DNA from: CAZQYB01 sp964582985
GTDB taxonomy: Bacteria; Planctomycetota; Phycisphaerae; Sedimentisphaerales; Anaerobacaceae
Reading direction: 5' to 3'
DNA length: 55,757 bases
Assembly: GCA_964582985.1 (NCBI GenBank)
Contig: CAZOUM010000011.1
Location: forward strand, 1 to 55,757
A program made the position numbers and the translations under genes. A model generated the notes under the pieces. The model was given only the letters and a program-made list of their open reading frames with translations. It was not told where the DNA came from and did not search any database. How positions within the stretch are numbered: position 1 is the stretch's first letter; each line of letters opens with the position of its first letter. This document shows positions 51,534 through 55,757 of the stretch, in pieces.

Positions 51534-52709
51534 CTAAAATCGATCCTCCTCAGTCCTAAGCCAACAGCTTATTTCGACGATACAAGTATCCTCTTTTTCA
51601 GTGGGTTTTAGCAACGGTGTAAATCTAATATTGCGATATTTCCCATCGGGCCAGTTATCGGCGCCCAGTCCACATTTTTTCGCTTCGTTCAGCTTCAATC
51701 GTATAAGGTCATTTGTGATACTCCTATAGCCTTCCTCGATAATGAATGCCACATCCAGCGAAAAAGTGGGTTCACCAGAATTGTCAGAAGATTTACTGTG
51801 AAGCCGTACAACTGCGGTTTTGATACCGGGGGCACCTGCAATATCAATCACTACCTCTTCGCCATCGAGCACAACTTCACCTGCACCGTGAGGTGGCTCC
51901 TCACTGGTGATTGGAGGCTCAAAAAATTCCGCTGGTTTCTCAGGAGCCTCGTAATCAAATATGACTAGGTCGTAATCCTGGTCCTTATGGTAGACCTTCA
52001 TCTGAACAGGCAAAAGAGAATTTTTGCCCACCGTAACAAAGATGCTTTCTATCCAATCGCTGTCTTCCGAAGGTGGGTCAAATTTGTATATGAGAAAGTC
52101 GTCGCCCACATTGGTGGGTATCTGTTGGCTGAACTGCTCATTCTCATCTGACAATAAGCCTCCGATAAACCATTGAAGAAAAGTCTGTCCTTCGGCAAAG
52201 TTCGATGGTCTCTTAACAGTTCGCCTTTTGTGCCCATCAAATCCTTGTAACGTTTGGCCGTCATCATAAGTCGCGTCTCCGCTATCTCCGCGAATAACCA
52301 TTTTCCCGTGAGCATACCAACCCTCAAATTGTCTTGTAAGACGGTTATTCCGACTTTTTAAATAATAGAAATGTACGTAGTCGACCTCAGTAACGCGTTC
52401 CGTGACATCAGCCCAGGCGATGGTTGCGGGGTCGATCGAGCCGCCTGAATAGTGTACGCCTACGAATGCCGCTGTTATTATCAGCGCTGCAGCGGCAAGT
52501 TTTGTTATTCTGCTTTTCATAATTGTTCTCCATATATTAAACGGCCGGGGAGAATGTAATGTCTGTTCTCCTGCCGTTTGCTGTTTGAAAACTTGAATTT
52601 CGTCTTTGTGTTTTCGTTTCCATTTATCAAAATCGAACGTTGGCCTCTGGCGGCTGACAGCCTGCGAGATGAGTTCGTCTAACTGTTCGTTGGATTGGTG
52701 AGATTTCAT
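51534..52709 (-). CDS. Membrane-anchored anti-sigma-like protein
   Basis: A 391-residue protein with a cytoplasmic N-terminus (about 1-65, with the helix SNEQLDELISQAVSRQRPTF), one TM helix (KLAAAALIITAAFVGVHYS, about 70-88) and a large periplasmic part. That part has a LolA/RseB-like start (EVDYVHFYYLKSRNNRLTRQ, GKMVIRGDSGDATYDDGQTL) followed by a second beta-rich domain. It overlaps the ECF sigma factor gene by four bases (ATGA), the usual layout for a sigma/anti-sigma pair, so it probably holds the sigma factor until an envelope signal arrives. No zinc-binding HX3CX2C motif is present. Confidence 0.75.
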   Translation of the reverse strand: MKSHQSNEQLDELISQAVSRQRPTFDFDKWKRKHKDEIQVFKQQTAGEQTLHSPRPFNIWRTIMKSRITKLAAAALIITAAFVGVHYSGGSIDPATIAWADVTERVTEVDYVHFYYLKSRNNRLTRQFEGWYAHGKMVIRGDSGDATYDDGQTLQGFDGHKRRTVKRPSNFAEGQTFLQWFIGGLLSDENEQFSQQIPTNVGDDFLIYKFDPPSEDSDWIESIFVTVGKNSLLPVQMKVYHKDQDYDLVIFDYEAPEKPAEFFEPPITSEEPPHGAGEVVLDGEEVVIDIAGAPGIKTAVVRLHSKSSDNSGEPTFSLDVAFIIEEGYRSITNDLIRLKLNEAKKCGLGADNWPDGKYRNIRFTPLLKPTEKEDTCIVEISCWLRTEEDRF

Positions 52710-53242
52710 AATCGGTTCTCCAGAAAGCCATTACGCTGTAAGTATTTCGCGATTTTTCTTTTTGCTCTGGTCAGCCTGCCATTAATTGCTGCCCTCGAAA
52801 TTCCCAACACAGTCGAGATTTCTTCGTACGAGAGGCCGTCGTAATACCGCAAGATTACCAGCTCTTTTGCAGGCACCGGCAGTTGCTCAATGGCCTGCCG
52901 AACGGCCCGAATGCTATCATCAGAACCACTGCTATCCGCCACTTCACAAAGGTCTTCAGCGTTGATTCGCCTAAGCCTGTTTGTGACCACATCTTTGGCG
53001 ACATTTCTGCAAATGGCAGCAAGCCAGGGAGCAAATTTCGTCTTGTTCTTTAAGCCTCCCAGATTGCCAAGCGCTCTTGCAAAAGTTTCCTGGGCGGCAT
53101 CTTCGGCAAGCTGATGGTCGCCGAGGACAGAGTAGGCGATTGCCACCATCGAAGCATAATATCCGCTGCAGAGTTCGCCGAAACTCTCGAGGTCGCCACC
53201 GAGAGCAGCTTCAACCAGCATTGTGTCTAATTTGCCTGGCAC
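52706..53242 (-). CDS. ECF-type RNA polymerase sigma factor
   Basis: A 178-residue group 4 sigma factor. Region 2 reads FGELCSGYYASMVAIAYSVL, GDHQLAEDAAQETFARALGN and FAPWLAAICRNVAKDVVTNR; region 4 is LRYYDGLSYEEISTVLGISR with the HTH AAINGRLTRAKRKI. It would direct transcription of an envelope or stress regulon. GTG 53242 has GGAGG 14 bases upstream, which is long; ATG 53221 is an alternative with a weaker site. A perfect TATAAT lies upstream (53301-53306, minus strand). It is translationally coupled to the anti-sigma-like gene. Confidence 0.9.
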   Translation of the reverse strand: MPGKLDTMLVEAALGGDLESFGELCSGYYASMVAIAYSVLGDHQLAEDAAQETFARALGNLGGLKNKTKFAPWLAAICRNVAKDVVTNRLRRINAEDLCEVADSSGSDDSIRAVRQAIEQLPVPAKELVILRYYDGLSYEEISTVLGISRAAINGRLTRAKRKIAKYLQRNGFLENRL

Positions 53243-53300
53243 GTGCTAAAGGTTAACCTCCAAATCACATTTCGCTGACCAGCATCTACTCTATTGTCTG

Positions 53301-53306
53301 ATTATA
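53301..53306 (-). promoter_or_regulatory. -10 element before the ECF sigma gene
   Basis: TATAAT on the minus strand, about 59 bases before the start codon; the matching -35 region is a T-tract without a consensus hexamer. The gene may be controlled by its own product instead. Confidence 0.35.
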
Positions 53307-53377
53307 ACCTGAAAAATAAGCGCAAAAAATCTGCATTTTGTCTGACACAGGCGAAAAAATCCACTTAAACCCGTACC

Positions 53378-53416
53378 AATAAAAAGGGCTGCAAGCGTTC
53401 AACTCGCAGCCCTTTC
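53378..53416 (-). terminator. Rho-independent terminator (distal of two)
   Basis: On the minus strand AAAGGGCTGC and GCAGCCCTTT form a 10-bp stem followed by TTTTTATT. It backs up the terminator at 53506-53540, with which it shares the AGGGCTG core. Confidence 0.75.
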
Positions 53417-53505
53417 TTGAGTATACAGGCAACATCGCAGAAAAATCTTAGTCGTTATCATCTCGACCGCACCGACCACGGCGGTCGCAGAGCCTCATGG
53501 GTAGG

Positions 53506-53540
53506 AAAAAGGGCTGGCAGGCGAAAGCCCACCAGCCCTA
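53506..53540 (-). terminator. Rho-independent terminator of the beta-helix gene
   Basis: On the minus strand AGGGCTGG and CCAGCCCT form an 8-bp stem followed by TTTTTCC, starting about 8 bases after the stop codon. The two terminators lie about 120 bases apart. Confidence 0.7.
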
Positions 53541-53546
53541 TCTTAG

Positions 53547-55757
53547 CTACTTCTTTCCTTTCTTCTTTCCTTTGCCTTGGTCGTGCGGTACGATTACATC
53601 CACTGTCCCGGTGGCGATATTGCCCGAAGTGTCCCTACAATCCACAAGGATGGTGTACACCCGTCCGGTGCCACCTCCGGCACGCTCCGCTCGCAACAGA
53701 ACTACCAGCGGGTCGTCTGTGTAGTCCCAGTCCGGCTCGGTGTTGCCGTCGCCCGGGCCGTTGATAAACTCATTGCTGTCGACCCCAAGAATCCAACAAA
53801 CAGGTGCCGGGTCGGAGTTATCCTCCGCGTCCACCTCCACAGTGACCTCCACCATCTTGTGGTTCGGTGGCCAAAGCTCGTCAGGACTGGCAGAGATGCT
53901 AATGATCTCGGGCGGAGCTACATCCTGGAAGCCGGCGAATATCGAAAACTCGGTCACTCCGGTAAACGTGGCGGTGGTACTCCCCGGATCGACCGTGCCC
54001 ACGATCTCTGTGTCGATGAATTCGCCAGTGTCCGGATTGAATTTGAACAGGGACAGGGTTGTTCCCTCAGGCAGCGGAATTGCCACGGGTACCAGGGGTA
54101 GGGTGATCGTCGCCCCCGGGGGCGGTAGTGGACTTGGGTTCGGGTCCAGGGTGATGACCACAAAGTACGTTCCAGTGGCGGCAAAACCGGGCGGTGAGTC
54201 AACTCCAGGGTCGGGTAGCACCTCAATGCTGATGCTGGTATCTTCTGGCAGCACACCGGAATCCACGCTAAAGCTGGCTCCCGTCCCGTCCGTATCCTCT
54301 ACCGTTCCGCCGGCAGAACCGATGACACCATCAACTTCTGGAGGTTGCTCCACTTGGCACTCATAAGCGCCCATATCCACGATATCGTTGAAGATACGAG
54401 GGTTGCCGGCGAGGTCGAACGGAATCGCCTCACCCGTATCGCCGTCCCCGTCGAGGTCAGCGCTGTCCGCCGGTAAGGACGCATTATCGCCCGCGTCAAT
54501 ACAGGGTGAACCGGTCGAGAGCCGCAGGTTGTCCGGAGGGTCAACAAAAAGCGGGTCATCGTCAATATTGCCCCAACCGCCACCGCTCCAGTCCTCTACG
54601 CAGCAATAGTTAACCGCTGGCGAACTCGTGCCGTCATTGTATATCTGCGGCCCACTCGGAGCGGTATTGCCCCAGAGGATACAGTTGGTCAGCGTCGGGT
54701 CGCTGTAGTCTTCGTTGTACATCCCAGCGCCGTAATAGTGTGCCGAGTTCCTACTGAAGGTGCAGTTGGTCACGGTCGGGCTGCTATACTCATCGTTGCC
54801 CATCCCGCCGCCTTCCCAGGCGGTATTGTCCGAGAAGGTGCAGTTGGTGACGGTCGGACTGCTGTTGTCCCTGTTGTGCATCCCACCGCCGAGGCCTGCC
54901 GAGTTTCCGCTGAAGGTGCAGTTCGTCACCGTCGGGTAGCTGTTAGAGTTACCCATCCCGCCGCCGTATCCGTCACCTTCGTTGTTGTTAGTGAACGTGC
55001 AGTTAGTCACTGTCGGGCTGCTGTAATTGTTGAACATCCCACCGCCACTACCGTGGGTATTGTTCCCACTGAATGTGCAGTTGGTCACCGTCGGGTTGCC
55101 CTCGCTGTTGTACATCCCACCACCGCTGCCTGCCATATTCGCGCTGAATGTGCAGTTGGTCACCGTCGGGTTGCCCTCGCTGTTGTACATCCCACCACCG
55201 CTGCCTGCCATATTCGCGCTGAATGTGCAGTTGGTCACAGTCGGGCTGCCGCCAGCGTTATACATCCCGCCGCCGTAGCGGCCATGGAATGGGTATGGTC
55301 CGGAATAAGAAGCATAGCCAGCAGTTACCGTGAAGCCGTCGAGGACGGCGGTGGCATCTGTCCCACTGCTGGTAACAACGTGCCAGCTGTTCTCGTTCCT
55401 TGATGAGTCATACAGATCACCGACATCGTTCCCGTTCAGGTCCCCGCTCAGGACAGTTTCGTACGTTTCCCAATCCCGCTCGTCGAGGCTGGTTTCGCCG
55501 CCCGCGAACCCACCAAAGATGGCCACGCCATCAGTAAGCTGGAACGTTGCTTCGCGTGGGTCCTCTGACGGCCCGCTTGGGTCAGGCTTATAGGTCCCGG
55601 CGGCCACCCAAATTTCGCCACTTGAGGCAACCGCCAGGGCATCCTGCAGATACTTGTAAGCCGTCCCCCACGTCTGACCATCACCGCCCGTCGAAGCATC
55701 CGCATCAACGTAGATGATTTCTGCCCCAGCCGTTGATACTATCGCCAGCAGAAATAA
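53547..55757 (-). CDS. Secreted right-handed beta-helix repeat protein (5' end outside the window)
   Basis: The gene runs off the right edge: the frame stays open to 55757 and there reads the end of a signal peptide (LFLLAIVSTAGAE) and the mature start IIYVDADASTGGDGQTWGTA, so only the first residues are missing. It has a parallel beta-helix with about ten 25-residue coils of the type SPTVTNCTFSGNSAGLGGGM (CSLREAICxN/POMP-like), then a NCILWGNTAPSGPQIYN coil, a ZU5/HYR-like region, and a C-terminal beta-sandwich with ISASPDELWPPNHKMVEVTV. It ends in GKGKKKGKK, not in a PEP-CTERM or dockerin. It probably binds or cuts polysaccharide at the cell surface. Two terminators follow. Confidence 0.85.
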   Translation of the reverse strand, partial: LFLLAIVSTAGAEIIYVDADASTGGDGQTWGTAYKYLQDALAVASSGEIWVAAGTYKPDPSGPSEDPREATFQLTDGVAIFGGFAGGETSLDERDWETYETVLSGDLNGNDVGDLYDSSRNENSWHVVTSSGTDATAVLDGFTVTAGYASYSGPYPFHGRYGGGMYNAGGSPTVTNCTFSANMAGSGGGMYNSEGNPTVTNCTFSANMAGSGGGMYNSEGNPTVTNCTFSGNNTHGSGGGMFNNYSSPTVTNCTFTNNNEGDGYGGGMGNSNSYPTVTNCTFSGNSAGLGGGMHNRDNSSPTVTNCTFSDNTAWEGGGMGNDEYSSPTVTNCTFSRNSAHYYGAGMYNEDYSDPTLTNCILWGNTAPSGPQIYNDGTSSPAVNYCCVEDWSGGGWGNIDDDPLFVDPPDNLRLSTGSPCIDAGDNASLPADSADLDGDGDTGEAIPFDLAGNPRIFNDIVDMGAYECQVEQPPEVDGVIGSAGGTVEDTDGTGASFSVDSGVLPEDTSISIEVLPDPGVDSPPGFAATGTYFVVITLDPNPSPLPPPGATITLPLVPVAIPLPEGTTLSLFKFNPDTGEFIDTEIVGTVDPGSTTATFTGVTEFSIFAGFQDVAPPEIISISASPDELWPPNHKMVEVTVEVDAEDNSDPAPVCWILGVDSNEFINGPGDGNTEPDWDYTDDPLVVLLRAERAGGGTGRVYTILVDCRDTSGNIATGTVDVIVPHDQGKGKKKGKK
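55069..55218. repeat. Exact 75-bp tandem duplication inside the beta-helix gene
   Basis: Bases 55069-55143 and 55144-55218 are identical and encode one 25-residue coil each. The next unit, from 55219, matches for the first 20 bases and then diverges. This marks a very recent copy-number change in the coil array. Confidence 0.85.

Noticed and set aside
54750..55280. Regularly spaced repeats considered as a CRISPR array
   Set aside because: The period of about 75 bases follows a coding coil with conserved codons; there are no unique spacers.
54738..55403. A 221-codon plus-strand frame with Val/His/Arg repeats
   Set aside because: It is the mirror of the beta-helix coil repeats; the repeats in the other strand explain its regular look.

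Overview
The window looks like a chromosomal segment of an anaerobic Planctomycetota bacterium, most likely class Phycisphaerae (Sedimentisphaerales-like). This is inferred from gene content, not from a marker-gene search: secreted DUF1080 proteins, a Tat-exported aldo/keto-reductase-like protein, a sialate O-acetylesterase, an ECF sigma factor with a membrane-anchored partner, a pseudopilin-type N-terminus, a right-handed beta-helix surface protein and a LeuA-like protein resembling Re-citrate synthase. Genes lie on both strands in short operons. I see no rRNA, CRISPR array, intact insertion sequence or prophage.

Left third (1-20 kb). trpA is followed by a heptad-repeat hairpin and an exported coiled-coil protein. 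A three-gene minus-strand operon handles alpha-glucans: GT4 glycogen-synthase-like enzyme, GH57 amylase-like enzyme and GDE debranching enzyme. A gene-poor stretch then holds a 61-residue bacterial histone-fold protein with a very good promoter, a DUF2007-like protein and a small basic protein. Next come a Tat-exported AKR-like protein with an altered active site, a multiheme c-type cytochrome fused to a DUF1080 sugar-binding/hydrolase domain, and a second DUF1080 lipoprotein: a plausible periplasmic keto-sugar pathway. A polysaccharide cluster follows (nucleotide-sugar dehydrogenase, GT4, GH130), then an MBL-fold hydrolase and a large lipoprotein glycosidase.

Middle (20-39 kb). A minus-strand run holds a CBS-containing cation/proton antiporter, rnpA (without rpmH beside it), a short MerR-type regulator and an orphan MCE/MlaD protein. 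Then come the sialate esterase, a TlpA-like thioredoxin, a truncated pseudopilin, an HTH/two-TM/lysine-tail protein, tRNA-Pro(TGG), a CBS protein, a PutP-type symporter, a 2H phosphoesterase, glmS, hisH-hisF, a MntA/HepT toxin-antitoxin pair that sits between hisF and a second, diverged copy of the hisF 3' end, a lipoprotein, glnA, and two small unknown genes.

Right third (39-55.8 kb). clpB, an rmlC-like epimerase followed by a remnant of what may be a short-chain dehydrogenase, a GT-C-type membrane protein, the ribH-nusB-parA operon, a TPR protein, a REP-like hairpin cluster, tRNA-Leu(TAA), the Re-citrate-synthase-like gene, a HAD hydrolase, an ECF sigma factor/anti-sigma-like pair and a beta-helix protein that runs off the right edge. 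The strongest candidates for unusual biology are the histone-fold protein, the cytochrome-DUF1080 locus and the duplicated hisF tail around the toxin-antitoxin pair.
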